From positions 2,542,001 to 2,606,000 of the forward strand of contig MDHJ01000001.1 of NCBI GenBank assembly GCA_002150995.1: 64,000 nucleotides of DNA. The letters run 5' to 3'. The stretch is from Clavibacter michiganensis (lineage in GTDB: Bacteria; Actinomycetota; Actinomycetes; Actinomycetales; Microbacteriaceae). Made by a program: the position numbers and the translations under genes. Shown here piece after piece: positions 18,709-27,572 of the stretch (position 1 is the first letter of the stretch; the number at the start of each line of letters is the position of its first letter). The notes below the pieces were generated by a model, which saw only the letters and a program-made list of their open reading frames with translations, ran no database searches and was not told the origin of the DNA.

Positions 18709-20253
18709 TCAGTGCTGCTCGGTGTGCTGGGCGTCGGACGAGTCGTCCCTCGCGCCGTCGGCGGCCTCGACGGCGGCCCGGGCCTCGGGGGTGCCCGGTC
18801 GCTTGGCCTCGGTCCAGCCGACCATGTTGCGTTGCGGCGCCACCGAGATGCCGAGTGCGCCGGGCGGGACGTCCTTGCGGATGACGGCACCGGCACCCGT
18901 GTAGGAGCCGGTACCGATCCTAACGGGTGCGACGAAGACGTTCCGCGAGCCCACGTGCACGTGGTCGCCCACCTCCGTGCGGTGCTTCGAGACGCCGTCG
19001 TAGTTCGCGAAGATCGCGCCGGCGCCGATGTTGGTGTGCTCGCCGATGGTCGCGTCGCCCACGTAGCTGAGGTGCGGGACCTTGCTGGACGCGCCGATCT
19101 CCGCGTTCTTCGTCTCGACGTAGGCGCCGATCTTGCCGTCGTCGCCGAGGCGCGTGCCCGGGCGGAGGAACGAGAACGGGCCGACCTTCGCACGGGCGCC
19201 GATGACGGAGAGCTCCGCGTCCGTGCGCCGCACCTCGGCGTCCTCGCCGACCTCCGTGTCGCGGAGGGTGGTGTCGGGGCCGACCGTGGCGCCGGCCGCC
19301 ACCGTGCTCGCGCCGAGGATCTGCGTGCCGGGGAGGACGGTCACGTCGGCGGCGAGCGTGGCCTTCACGTCGATCCAGGTGGTGCGGGGGTCCTGGATGG
19401 TGGCGCCCGCGAGCTGCCAGCGCCGGATGATGCGCGCGTTCAGCTCCGTCGCGGCCGCCGTGAGCTGCACCCGGTCGTTGATGCCGGCGACGAGCCAGCT
19501 GTCGCGCACGGGCAGGGCCTCGATGGCGCCGCCCGCGCGGCGGATGACGTCGGCCGCGTCGGTGAGGTACTTCTCCCGCTGCGCGTTCTCGGTGCCGATG
19601 GCGCCCAGGGTCTGCCGCAGCGCCTCCGCGTCGAAGACGTAGACGCCCGCGTTGACCTCGTCGATGCGGAGCTGGTCGCCCGTGGCGTCCTTCTGCTCGA
19701 CGATGGCCTGGAACGCGCCGTCCTCGCCGCGGATGATCCGCCCGTTGCCGGTGGGGTCGGCGAGGCGGGCGGTGAGGAGGGTCAGGTCGTTGCGGGCCTG
19801 GCGGTGCGCGGACACGAGCGAGCGGAGGGTCGCCGCGTCGAGCAGCGGGACGTCGCCGGACAGCACGACGACCTGGCCGGTGAACCCGTCGGGCAGGGCC
19901 GTGATGCCCACCTCCACCGCGCGGCCGGTGCCCGGGATCTCGTCCTGGTCGACCACGAGGGCGTCGGGCGAGAGCGCGCGGACGACCTCGACGACCTGGT
20001 CGCGCTCGTGGCGGACGACGGTGACGACGTGGCGGGCGCCCAGCTCCTCCGCGGTCGCGAGCACATGGCCGACGAGCGGCAGCCCGGCGAGCGCGTGCAG
20101 AACCTTGGGCAGGCGCGAGCGCATGCGCGTGCCCTGGCCGGCCGCGAGGATCACGACCGCGATCGAGGGGCTGCGCGGCTCGCCGTCGACGTCGAGCTCG
20201 CCCGTGACGATGGGGATCTCGCGGGTCCTCGGCGTGCTGTCTGAGTCGGTCAT
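18709..20253 (-). CDS. glmU: Bifunctional UDP-N-acetylglucosamine pyrophosphorylase/glucosamine-1-phosphate N-acetyltransferase
   Basis: A 514-residue enzyme making UDP-GlcNAc for peptidoglycan. The N-terminal nucleotidyltransferase has AVVILAAGQGTRMRSRLPKVLH and VVVLSGDVPLL; the C-terminal left-handed beta helix has hexapeptide repeats with SVIGARAKVGPFSFLRPGT, the acetyltransferase His/Tyr region KIGAYVETKNAEIG, and NIGAGAIFANYDGVSKHRT. A 28-residue N-terminal extension and a 30-residue acidic tail flank the usual core. It is followed immediately by prs and preceded by tRNA-Gln on the same strand. Confidence 0.97.
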   Translation of the reverse strand: MTDSDSTPRTREIPIVTGELDVDGEPRSPSIAVVILAAGQGTRMRSRLPKVLHALAGLPLVGHVLATAEELGARHVVTVVRHERDQVVEVVRALSPDALVVDQDEIPGTGRAVEVGITALPDGFTGQVVVLSGDVPLLDAATLRSLVSAHRQARNDLTLLTARLADPTGNGRIIRGEDGAFQAIVEQKDATGDQLRIDEVNAGVYVFDAEALRQTLGAIGTENAQREKYLTDAADVIRRAGGAIEALPVRDSWLVAGINDRVQLTAAATELNARIIRRWQLAGATIQDPRTTWIDVKATLAADVTVLPGTQILGASTVAAGATVGPDTTLRDTEVGEDAEVRRTDAELSVIGARAKVGPFSFLRPGTRLGDDGKIGAYVETKNAEIGASSKVPHLSYVGDATIGEHTNIGAGAIFANYDGVSKHRTEVGDHVHVGSRNVFVAPVRIGTGSYTGAGAVIRKDVPPGALGISVAPQRNMVGWTEAKRPGTPEARAAVEAADGARDDSSDAQHTEQH

Positions 20254-20306
20254 GACGATCTCCCTGCGTCTCGCGTTCCGTCGTCCGGCGCGGCCGGCGG
20301 GCGTCG

Positions 20307-20378
20307 CTCCGCCCCCAGGATTCGAACCTGGACCTCACAGCTCCAAAGGCTGAAGTGCTGCCGTTACACCAAGGCGGA
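20307..20378 (-). tRNA. tRNA-Gln (anticodon TTG)
   Basis: The minus strand folds into a cloverleaf: acceptor TCCGCCT/GGGCGGA, T arm CCAGG-TTCGAAT-CCTGG, anticodon loop CTTTGGA giving TTG, closed by CAGC/GCTG, and discriminator G as expected for glutamine. CCA is not encoded. It lies 53 bases upstream of glmU on the same strand. A shifted reading of the loop would give TGG (Pro), but only the TTG placement gives a seven-base loop closed by paired bases. Confidence 0.95.
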
Positions 20379-20472
20379 CCGCTCCACGGCCCGGCCGTGC
20401 GCAGGTCGAGTCTGCCAGACCGCGGTGCGCCGCTCGGCCGGGCGGATGTCCGCGGACCGGCATGATGGGGGC

Positions 20473-20976
20473 ATGCCCAGCCGCGACGAGGTCGACCGCA
20501 TCGTCGACGCGTGGCGGGGCGAGCGGCCCGACCTCGACTTCTCGCCGCTCGAGGTGCTGTCGCGCGTCGGACGCCTGTCGCGCCTGCTCGAGCGCGCCCG
20601 CCGGTCCGCCTTCCAGGAGTCGGAGCTCGAGTCGTGGGAGTTCGACGTGCTCTCGGCGCTCCGGCGCGCGGGCGATCCCTACCAGCTGAGCCCCAAGGCC
20701 CTCCTGCAGCAGACGCTCGTCTCCTCGGGCACCATGACGAACCGCATCGACCGGCTCGTCGCCCGCGGGCTCGTGGAGCGCCGGACGGACCCGCACGACG
20801 GGCGCGGGATCCTCGTGGTCATGTCGGACGCCGGGCGCACGCGCGTCGACACGGCCATCACGCGGCTGGTCGCCGAGGAGGCCGATCTGCTGGAGACGAT
20901 GCCCGCCGCCGACCGCGACACGCTGGCGGGGCTCCTCCGCCAGCTGATCCTCGACCTGGACGACGACCTGACCTGA
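20473..20976 (+). CDS. MarR family transcriptional regulator
   Basis: A 167-residue winged-helix protein. The DNA-binding region is ELESWEFDVLSALRRAG...LSPKALLQQTLVSSGTMTNRIDRLVARGLVERRTDPHDGRGILVVM, with the typical recognition helix and wing. The short N-terminal helix (PSRDEVDRIVDAWRGERPDLD) matches an actinobacterial subgroup. ATG 20473 is favoured over an upstream start because CATGAT lies six bases before it, like a -10 of a leaderless transcript, and upstream codons do not look coding. It is divergent from tRNA-Gln; the target is unknown. Confidence 0.88.
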   Translation: MPSRDEVDRIVDAWRGERPDLDFSPLEVLSRVGRLSRLLERARRSAFQESELESWEFDVLSALRRAGDPYQLSPKALLQQTLVSSGTMTNRIDRLVARGLVERRTDPHDGRGILVVMSDAGRTRVDTAITRLVAEEADLLETMPAADRDTLAGLLRQLILDLDDDLT

Positions 20977-21006
20977 TCCGAGCGACCGCAGCGTCCGCGG
21001 CGGCGC

Positions 21007-21432
21007 TCAGGCGTGCGCGACGCAGCGGCGGGCGGCCGGACGGATCTCGAGCCGGCCGGCCGGGATCCGCTCGCCGCACGCCTCGCAGCGGCCGTAGGTG
21101 CCGGCGTCGAGTCGTGCGACGGCCGCGTCGATGTCGTCCAGGCGGGCGCGCGCCTCGTGGATCATCGCGTCGGACTGCGAGCGCTCGAAGGCGAGGGTCG
21201 CGCCCTCGGGGTCGTGCTCGTCGTCGGAGTTGGCGTCCCGCCGTGCCTCGACGATGGCCGCCACGTCGCGGTCGAGCCCGCGGACGAGCGCGAGCGTGTC
21301 CTCCCGGAGGGCGGCCAGGGACGCGCGCGGACCGACGGGCGCGTCAGCGACGGGCGCGGCGTGGACCGTCGCGGAGTTGACCGGCGCGGCGTGGACGGGC
21401 ACGGCGTCGCCGGGTGCGGGGTCGGCGGGCAC
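21007..21432 (-). CDS. TraR/DksA-type zinc-finger protein
   Basis: About 141 residues (start uncertain; GTG 21432 or GTG 21402). The N-terminal 40 residues are an alanine/proline/valine repeat. A coiled coil follows (LAALREDTLALVRGLDRDVAAIVEARRDANSDDEHDPEGATLA), then a C-terminal zinc finger GRCEACGERIP...RRCVAHA. The fourth zinc ligand is His rather than the usual Cys (CxxC...CxxH). DksA-like proteins act in the RNA polymerase secondary channel, but small actinobacterial ones are mostly uncharacterised. It starts about 8 bases after the LLM oxidoreductase stop, so it is probably translated by reinitiation. Confidence 0.75.
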   Translation of the reverse strand: MPADPAPGDAVPVHAAPVNSATVHAAPVADAPVGPRASLAALREDTLALVRGLDRDVAAIVEARRDANSDDEHDPEGATLAFERSQSDAMIHEARARLDDIDAAVARLDAGTYGRCEACGERIPAGRLEIRPAARRCVAHA

Positions 21433-21440
21433 GGCTCGGG

Positions 21441-22448
21441 CTACGCGGCGACGAGGGCGTGCGCGTCGGCGAGCAGCTCGACCGAGCGGAGGCGCTCGGG
21501 CGTCCGCTGCGAGGCGTGCCCGACGATGACCTCGTCGACGCCCGCCCGCTCCGCGAACCGGTTCGCGTAGTCGGAGACCTCGGCACCCGTGCCGATGCCC
21601 GTGTAGGTCATCATGCTGGCGACGTGCGCCCCGACGGGCGCCTCGAGGAGCCGGTCGAGCTCCTCGTCGGTGAAGGTCTGGGTGGCGGGGATCTGCCCGC
21701 TCTGGCGGAGCAGCATCACGAGCCGCGCGCGGCGGACCTGCTGGAACTGGCGCTCGGCGTCGGCGCGGTCGTCGGCGGTGATGGCGTTGATGCCGGCGAT
21801 GGCGTACGGCTCCTGGAGCTGCTCCGACGGGCGGAAGTCGCGGCGGTAGATCCGCACGGCCTCGAGCAGGGCGTCGGGCGCGAAGTGCGAGGCGAACGCG
21901 TACGGCAGGCCGAGGGCGGCCGCGAGCTGGGCGCCGAAGAGCGAGGATCCGAGGATGTAGAGGGGCACGCGGGTGCCCGCGCCCGGGGTCGCGGCGACGC
22001 CGGGGACCTGGCTCTCGCCGGCGAGGAAGCCCTGCAGCTCCACGACGTCCTCGGGGAAGCGGTCGGACGACGCGGGGTCGCGTCGGAGCGCCCGGAAGGT
22101 GGCCTGGTCGCTGCCGGGTGCGCGGCCGAGGCCGAGGTCGATGCGGCCCGGGTGCAGCGTCTCGAGCGTGCCGAACTGCTCGGCGATGGTGAGCGGCGAG
22201 TGGTTCGGGAGCATCACGCCGCCGGAGCCGAGGCGGATCGTCGACGTCTGGCTGGCGACGTGCGCGATCAGGACGCTCGTGGCGCTGGACGCGATGGACG
22301 CCATGTTGTGGTGCTCCGCGTACCAGACCCGGCGGTAGCCGCTGCGCTCGGCCTGCTGGGCGAGCGCCACGGAGGCGGCGAAGCTGTCGCGGGCGGTCTC
22401 CCCGGGGGCGATGGGGGCGAGGTCGAGGATGGAGAGCGGGACGGTCAT
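21441..22448 (-). CDS. LLM class flavin-dependent oxidoreductase
   Basis: A 335-residue luciferase-like monooxygenase of the subgroup related to E. coli YhbW (MsnO8-like). Visible: [78 protein letters not shown] and [14 protein letters not shown]. These proteins use F420 or FMN; the substrate cannot be told from sequence. ATG 22448 is selected because it begins exactly at the conserved [10 protein letters not shown]. The frame upstream is a shadow of the neighbouring exporter gene. It precedes the DksA-like gene by 8 bases. Confidence 0.92.
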   Translation of the reverse strand: MTVPLSILDLAPIAPGETARDSFAASVALAQQAERSGYRRVWYAEHHNMASIASSATSVLIAHVASQTSTIRLGSGGVMLPNHSPLTIAEQFGTLETLHPGRIDLGLGRAPGSDQATFRALRRDPASSDRFPEDVVELQGFLAGESQVPGVAATPGAGTRVPLYILGSSLFGAQLAAALGLPYAFASHFAPDALLEAVRIYRRDFRPSEQLQEPYAIAGINAITADDRADAERQFQQVRRARLVMLLRQSGQIPATQTFTDEELDRLLEAPVGAHVASMMTYTGIGTGAEVSDYANRFAERAGVDEVIVGHASQRTPERLRSVELLADAHALVAA

Positions 22449-22522
22449 GCCGGGTCCAACAGCGGGAGGGCCCCGGGTGTTCCGAGCCGGGGCCGCGCGG
22501 CGTCCCGGGCGCGGCGCCGCCC

Positions 22523-23386
22523 TCAGGCCGTGGGGGCGGAGCTGCCGACCGGGGAGGCGGGGGCGGGCGCGACAGGGGCCGCCGAGTCCGCCGACAGGGG
22601 GTCGACCGCGTCCGCGGAAGCACCCGCGTCCGCGTCCTCGTCCGCGTCCGCGTCCGCGGGAGCATCCGCGCCCGCGCGACGACGCCGGAGCCCGGCCCCG
22701 GCGGCGACCGCCCCCGCGAGCGCCAGGCAGATCGCCGTGGCGACGAGGACCCGCGCCCCCTCCGCGAGCTGCTCCGGCACGAGCGGCAGCAGGATCTGCA
22801 CGGCGAGCACCAGCATCACGACGGCGATCACGGTGTCGAGCACCCGCCAGGCCGACGGGCGGGCGAGCAGGGGCGCGAACACGCGCGCCGCGGTGGCGAG
22901 GAGCGTGAACCAGACGCAGCTGGCGATCATGGCGCCGACGCCGAACGCCCAGCGGCCGTCGCCGTGGCCCGCGGCGACCGATCCGACGAGGAGGACCGTG
23001 TCGAGGTAGACGTGCGGGTTCAGCCACGTGAGCGCGAGGCACGCGGCGACCACGGCTCCGAGGGCCCGCGGCGCGGACGCGGCGACGGCGAGGCCCGCGG
23101 GCGCGACGGCGCGGCGCAGGGACAGGGCGGCGTAGCCGGCGAGGAAGCAGGCGCCGAGGACGCGGATCACGACGATAGCCACCGGCGCGGCCTCGATGAC
23201 GGCGCCGACCCCCGCCACGCCCAGCCCGATGAGGATCACGTCGGAGACCGCGCAGATGAGGACGACCGCGAGGACGTGCTCCCGACGCGTGCCCTGACGC
23301 AGGACGAAGGCGTTCTGCGCGCCGATGGCGGCGATGAGGGAGAAGCCGAGGCCGAAGCCGGAGAGGGCGTGCGCGAGCGGGTGCAT
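22523..23386 (-). CDS. LysE/ArgO family basic amino-acid exporter
   Basis: A 287-residue inner-membrane exporter of L-lysine/L-arginine. The family signature [26 protein letters not shown] opens the protein, followed by helices and [19 protein letters not shown] with the key Asn-Pro-His. About six helices are visible. The last 60 residues are an unusual alanine/aspartate/proline tail ([16 protein letters not shown]) absent from most family members. It is divergent from a LysG/ArgP-type LysR regulator 68 bases away, the classic lysE-lysG arrangement in which the regulator activates export when amino acids accumulate. Confidence 0.93.
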   Translation of the reverse strand: MHPLAHALSGFGLGFSLIAAIGAQNAFVLRQGTRREHVLAVVLICAVSDVILIGLGVAGVGAVIEAAPVAIVVIRVLGACFLAGYAALSLRRAVAPAGLAVAASAPRALGAVVAACLALTWLNPHVYLDTVLLVGSVAAGHGDGRWAFGVGAMIASCVWFTLLATAARVFAPLLARPSAWRVLDTVIAVVMLVLAVQILLPLVPEQLAEGARVLVATAICLALAGAVAAGAGLRRRRAGADAPADADADEDADAGASADAVDPLSADSAAPVAPAPASPVGSSAPTA

Positions 23387-23454
23387 GCCCCCACGGTAGG
23401 CATCGCCTGCCCATCAGACCAGCTCACGTTGCTGGAGCACCATTAGAGTCGCTG

Positions 23455-24351
23455 ATGATGGACATCCGCACCGAGCACCTGCGCACCCTGGCCGCCGTCA
23501 TCGACACGGGCACGCTCGACGCGGCCGCCCGTGCGCTGCGGCTGACGCCGTCCGCGGTGAGCCAGCGCATCACGGCCCTGGAGCGGAGCGCGGGCCGCGT
23601 GCTCCTGCGCCGCACACGGCCCGCGACCACCACCGAGGCGGGCGACGCCGTCCTCCGGCACGCGCGGCAGGTGCTGCTGCTGGAGCGCGACCTCGACGGG
23701 CTCCTCGGACTCGGCGACGGGGAGACCCCGCGCGCCGGCACCGCGGCGGTGCCCGTGGTCGTGAACGGGGACTCGCTCGCGTCCTGGCTGCTGCCCGCGT
23801 TCGCCGCCCTCGCGGCCGAGACCGGGCAGGCCGTGGAGGTCCTCCGGGAGGACGAGCACCACTCGCTCGACCTGCTGCGCGACGGCACCGCCATGGCCGC
23901 CGTCACGAGCGTGCGCGACCCCGTGCAGGGCTGCACCTCGGAGCGCCTCGGCCGGATGCGGTACCGGGCGGTGGCGACGCCCGCGTACCGCGACGCCCAC
24001 CTGCCCGACGGGCCGACGCCCGGCGCGCTGGCGACCGCGCCCCTCGTCATGTACGACCGCAAGGACGCCATGCAGGACCGCTGGCTCCGCGGCCGGCGCG
24101 CGCCCGTCGGCCAGCCGCGGCACTACGTGCCCTCGTCGGCCGAGTTCGTCACGGCGGTCACGCTCGGCATGGGCTGGGGCATGCTGCCCGACCTCCAGGC
24201 CGAGGACCTCGTGCGCCGAGGCGTGCTCGTGCGGCTCGACGAGGCGTCCCACGTGGACGTGGCGCTGCACTGGCAGCGCTGGAGCGTGGACTCCCCCGTG
24301 CTCGCCGACCTCACCCGGCACGTGCGCGCCGCGGCCGCCTCGCTCCGCTAG
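23455..24351 (+). CDS. LysR family regulator, ArgP/LysG type
   Basis: A 298-residue activator. The N-terminal HTH (RTLAAVIDTGTLDAAARALRLTPSAVSQRITALERSAGRVLLRR) and ligand domain with VNGDSLASWLLPAF and EDEHHSLDLLRDG match LysG/ArgP. It probably senses lysine/arginine and switches on the divergent exporter. ATG 23455 is followed by a second in-frame ATG; TAGAGT (23444-23449) lies five bases before the first, so the message may be leaderless. Confidence 0.92.
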   Translation: MMDIRTEHLRTLAAVIDTGTLDAAARALRLTPSAVSQRITALERSAGRVLLRRTRPATTTEAGDAVLRHARQVLLLERDLDGLLGLGDGETPRAGTAAVPVVVNGDSLASWLLPAFAALAAETGQAVEVLREDEHHSLDLLRDGTAMAAVTSVRDPVQGCTSERLGRMRYRAVATPAYRDAHLPDGPTPGALATAPLVMYDRKDAMQDRWLRGRRAPVGQPRHYVPSSAEFVTAVTLGMGWGMLPDLQAEDLVRRGVLVRLDEASHVDVALHWQRWSVDSPVLADLTRHVRAAAASLR

Positions 24352-24388
24352 GGGACGGGACGGCCGCGGCGCGGACGTGCGGCGCGGA

Positions 24389-25048
24389 TCAGCGGCGCAG
24401 CGCCGCGCGCGCCAGCCGGTTGCCGATGAACTGCACCACCTGCACGAGCACGATGATGATGAGCACCGCCGACCAGGTGACGACCGGCTCGAACTGCCGG
24501 TAGCCGTACACGATCGCGAAGTCGCCGAGCCCGCCGCCGCCGACCGCGCCCGCGACGGCCGTCATGTCGACGATCCCGACGAAGACGAACGTGTAGCCGA
24601 GGACCAGCGGGCCGAGGGCCTCCGGGATCAGCAGGGTGAAGACGATCCGCACCGGGCTCGCGCCCACCGAGCGGGCCGCCTCGATCACGCCGGGCTGCAC
24701 CGTGAGCAGGTTCTGCTCGACGATGCGGCTGATCGCGAAGGAGGCAGCGAGCGACAGGGTGAAGATGATCGCCGGCTGCCCGATGCCGCTGCCCGTCGCG
24801 AGCCGGGCGAGGGGCTGCGCGGCGACGAGGAAGATGATGAACGGGATCGGCCGGAAGGTGTTGACCACCACGTTCAGCACCGCGAACACGGGCCGGTTCG
24901 CGAACAGGCTGCCGGCGCGCGTCAGGTACAGGCCGAGGCCCATGACGAGGCCGCCGAGCCCGCCGAACAGGAGCGTGAGCAGCACCATCGTGAGCGTCTC
25001 GACCGTGGCGCGGCCGAGGAGGGGCAGGAGCGGGGTCAGCGCGTCCAT
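24389..25048 (-). CDS. metI: Methionine ABC transporter permease
   Basis: A 219-residue MetI-type permease with five or six helices. The ABC permease loop is EAARSVGASPVRIVFTLLIPEALGPLVLG; the region RPIPFIIFLVAAQPLARL is typical of MetI. It follows metN with a one-base gap and belongs to the metQ-metN-metI operon read leftwards. Substrate assignment to D/L-methionine rests on the whole operon and the MetN C-terminal domain. Confidence 0.94.
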   Translation of the reverse strand: MDALTPLLPLLGRATVETLTMVLLTLLFGGLGGLVMGLGLYLTRAGSLFANRPVFAVLNVVVNTFRPIPFIIFLVAAQPLARLATGSGIGQPAIIFTLSLAASFAISRIVEQNLLTVQPGVIEAARSVGASPVRIVFTLLIPEALGPLVLGYTFVFVGIVDMTAVAGAVGGGGLGDFAIVYGYRQFEPVVTWSAVLIIIVLVQVVQFIGNRLARAALRR

Positions 25049-25049
25049 C

Positions 25050-26150
25050 TCAGACCACCTCCGTCACGGTGACGCCGGCGCGGTCGGCCGCGAGCACCTC
25101 GTCGATGCGCTCCGGGTCGCCGGTGAGCGCGAGGGTCAGGTTGCCGAAGGTGCGGCCCTGGATGTCGGTGATGCCGCCGTGGACGACCTCGAAGGCGATC
25201 CCCGCGCCCGCGAGCGCCCGGAACACCTCCGTCTGCGTCGCCCCGCCGTCCGCGAAGGACAGCGTGACGAGGCGGCCGGGGTGCCGGGCGCGGAGCCGGG
25301 CGACCTCGTCGGCCTCGGGCACGCCCGCGACGACGGTGGACACGAAGCGGCGCGCGGCGTCGCTCGACGGGCGCGAGAACACGTCGAACACCTCGCCCTG
25401 CTCGATGACGCGGCCGGAGTCCATCACGGCCACGCGGTCGGCGATGGACTTGATGACCTCCATCTCGTGCGTGATGACGACGATGGTGACGCCGAGCTCC
25501 TCGTTGACCCGGCGCAGGAGCGCCAGGACCTCGCTCGTGGTCTCCGGGTCGAGCGCGCTCGTGGCCTCGTCGGCCAGCAGGATCGCCGGGCTGGTCGCGA
25601 GCGCCCGGGCGATGCCGACGCGCTGCTTCTGGCCGCCGGACAGCTCGTCGGGCCGGGCGTGCGCCTTGTCGGCGAGCCCCACGAAGTGCAGGAGCTCGCT
25701 GATGCGGCGCTGCTGCTGGTCCTTCGGCATGCCCGCCACGGACAGCGGGTACGCGACGTTGCCCCACACGGTCTTCGAGGTGAAGAGGTTGAACTGCTGG
25801 AAGACCATGCCGATGCCGAGCCGGAGCCTCCGGAGCTCCCGCTCGGGGAGGTCCTGGATCTCGCGCCCGTCGACGGAGACGGTGCCCGACGTCGGGAGCT
25901 CGAGCGCGTTCACGAGCCGCACGAGCGTGCTCTTGCCGGCACCCGAGTAGCCGATGATGCCGAACACCTCGCCGCGGAGTATGTCGAGGTCGACGTCCGC
26001 GAGCGCGTCCAGGGCCGGCTCGCCCTTCGCGCGCGGCGGGTACCGCTTGCCGACGCCCCGCAGGGAGACGTGCGGCACGACGGGATCCCCGTCCCGGGCG
26101 GGACGGGGATCGGCGTCGGGGCCGGAGCCCGCGGGACGGGCGTCCGTCAC
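25050..26150 (-). CDS. metN: Methionine ABC transporter ATP-binding protein
   Basis: A 366-residue ATPase. Walker A is GYSGAGKST, the signature LSGGQKQR, Walker B ILLADEATSALD and the H-loop VITHEMEVIK. After residue 270 comes a NIL/ACT-like regulatory domain (VTLSFADGGATQTEVFRALA...IQGRTFGNLTLALTG), which in E. coli MetN binds methionine and blocks transport. GTG 26150 overlaps the metQ stop by GTGA, so translation is coupled. The N-terminal 25 residues are unstructured. Confidence 0.96.
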   Translation of the reverse strand: MTDARPAGSGPDADPRPARDGDPVVPHVSLRGVGKRYPPRAKGEPALDALADVDLDILRGEVFGIIGYSGAGKSTLVRLVNALELPTSGTVSVDGREIQDLPERELRRLRLGIGMVFQQFNLFTSKTVWGNVAYPLSVAGMPKDQQQRRISELLHFVGLADKAHARPDELSGGQKQRVGIARALATSPAILLADEATSALDPETTSEVLALLRRVNEELGVTIVVITHEMEVIKSIADRVAVMDSGRVIEQGEVFDVFSRPSSDAARRFVSTVVAGVPEADEVARLRARHPGRLVTLSFADGGATQTEVFRALAGAGIAFEVVHGGITDIQGRTFGNLTLALTGDPERIDEVLAADRAGVTVTEVV

Positions 26151-27079
26151 TCCGCCGCCTTGCTCGCCGCGACGTCCTCCTCGGTGGTGGCGAGGATGCT
26201 CCGCAGCTCGTCCGCCGGGGTCTTCAGCGGGACAGCGGTGCCGCCCGAGTTCTCGACGAGGGCGTCGATGACGGCGGGCGTGTCCTCGAAGATGCGGGCG
26301 AGCTGCAGGTACGTCTCGTTCGACGCGTCGTCCGCGCGGGCGGCGAAGACGTTGACGTAGGCGAGCGAGGCGGGGTCGCTCGGGTCGTCCTGCGCGATGG
26401 CGTCGTCGGAGGTGAGGCCGGCGTCGGGGACGAAGTCGTTGTTGATGATGACGGCGTCCGCGTCGGGCAGCGACGTGGCGGTGAGCGCCGCGTCGACCGT
26501 GGTGACCGTGACCTTGGAGGCGTCCTGGTCGATGTCGTCGAGCGTGGAGATGCTGGATCCGCCGCCCTCGAGGGTGACGAGGCCGGCGCTCTGGAGCACC
26601 AGGAGGCTGCGGGCGAGGTTCGACTCGTCGTTGGGGACGACGACCGTGCCGCCCTCGGGGATCTCGTCGACCGACGCGTGCTTCGAGGAGTACAGCGCGA
26701 GGGGGTAGATGGCCGTGGCGCCGATGGGCGTGAGGTCGTCGCCCGCGCCCTCGTTGTACTGCGCGAGGTAGACGAGGTGCTGGAACTGGTTGAGGTCGAT
26801 CTCGCCCTCGGAGAGCGCCGGGTTCAGCTGCGTGTACTCGGAGAAGTTGACGACCTCCACGTCGATGCCCTCCTCCTTCGCCGCGTCGACGAACGGCTGC
26901 CACTGCGGGTCGCTCGCGCCGACCACGCCGATCCGGACGGCCTTGCCGCGGCCGTCGAACGCGCCGGTCGCGAAGAGGACGGCCGCGACGACGGCGAGGA
27001 CGACGACGATCGCGCCGATGATGAGGCCGAGGCGGTTCCGCCGCTTCGGGGCGTCGATCAGGGGTGCGGGGGTGGTCAT
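26147..27079 (-). CDS. metQ: Methionine ABC transporter substrate-binding protein, membrane anchored
   Basis: A 310-residue NlpA/MetQ-type solute-binding protein: VRIGVVGASDPQWQPFVDAAKEEGIDVEVVNFSEYTQLNPALSEGEIDLNQFQH is diagnostic. Instead of a lipobox it has a basic N terminus (APKRRNR) and one hydrophobic helix (LIIGAIVVVLAVVAAVLFATG) with no cysteine, so it should be held by an uncleaved helix. GAGAGGA lies upstream of ATG 27079. It is the first gene of the operon, behind a leader of nearly 270 bases. Confidence 0.94.
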   Translation of the reverse strand: MTTPAPLIDAPKRRNRLGLIIGAIVVVLAVVAAVLFATGAFDGRGKAVRIGVVGASDPQWQPFVDAAKEEGIDVEVVNFSEYTQLNPALSEGEIDLNQFQHLVYLAQYNEGAGDDLTPIGATAIYPLALYSSKHASVDEIPEGGTVVVPNDESNLARSLLVLQSAGLVTLEGGGSSISTLDDIDQDASKVTVTTVDAALTATSLPDADAVIINNDFVPDAGLTSDDAIAQDDPSDPASLAYVNVFAARADDASNETYLQLARIFEDTPAVIDALVENSGGTAVPLKTPADELRSILATTEEDVAASKAAE

Positions 27080-27353
27080 GGGGATCCTCTCGGTCGTGCG
27101 GGAACCGGTGCTGTCCGGGTGGTGCGGGGTGCGGGTGCCTGCTGCGGGGTGCGTGTTGCGGGGGCTGGTCGGGCGGACGCGGCGGGCGCGGACGGCCGTC
27201 CGGGTCGGGAGCGCGGGCGGTGCGTCGGCACGCGCGGCGGCACCATGATGCGGGTCTCCGCGGCGATGCCGAGCGGCGCGCGGGCGGCTCCGTGCCGCGG
27301 ATGCGGTGCGGGACGCCGGCGCCGACCGGTCGCCGCGGCCCTGCAGCACCTCG
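27080..27353 (-). other. Long GC-rich leader of the metQNI operon
   Basis: From the predicted start near 27347 to ATG 27079 no convincing ORF exists. The part nearest the gene contains gtgcgggtgc-type repeats (about 27110-27170). I searched by eye for SAM-I, SAM-II and SAM-IV riboswitch cores (the conserved CAAGCCCCGGCUUG/GGCAACCC style blocks) and did not find them. The 27384-27572 part beyond the promoter holds nothing I recognise. Confidence 0.4.
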
Positions 27354-27383
27354 ACGGTAGGCGCGGGGGCGGTCGCGTGTCGA
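27354..27383 (-). promoter_or_regulatory. Candidate promoter of the metQNI operon
   Basis: On the minus strand TCGACA (27378-27383) and TACCGT (27354-27359) are separated by 18 bases. Both fit actinobacterial consensus forms (TTGACn, TAnnnT) moderately well. Confidence 0.4.
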
Positions 27384-27572
27384 ACCGGGGCGTAACACGG
27401 GGACACCGCGAGGACATCGAGGGAACGCCGCCGGGACGCCCCCGGGACGCGGCCGGGACGCGGCCGGGGCCATGGTGGGCTGCCTCCGGATGCCGCGGCG
27501 GGGTCCGCGGGCCGTCCCCCGCTCCCGTGCCCCCGCGGGATGTGGCAGGGTCGGCGGAGGAGGAGGTGCTCC

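Noticed and set aside
18685-20244. 519-codon plus-strand ORF over glmU
   Set aside because: A shadow of glmU, which has complete catalytic motifs on the other strand.
27080-27350. SAM riboswitch before metQ
   Set aside because: None of the conserved core blocks of SAM-I, SAM-II or SAM-IV could be seen by eye. A covariance-model search would be decisive.
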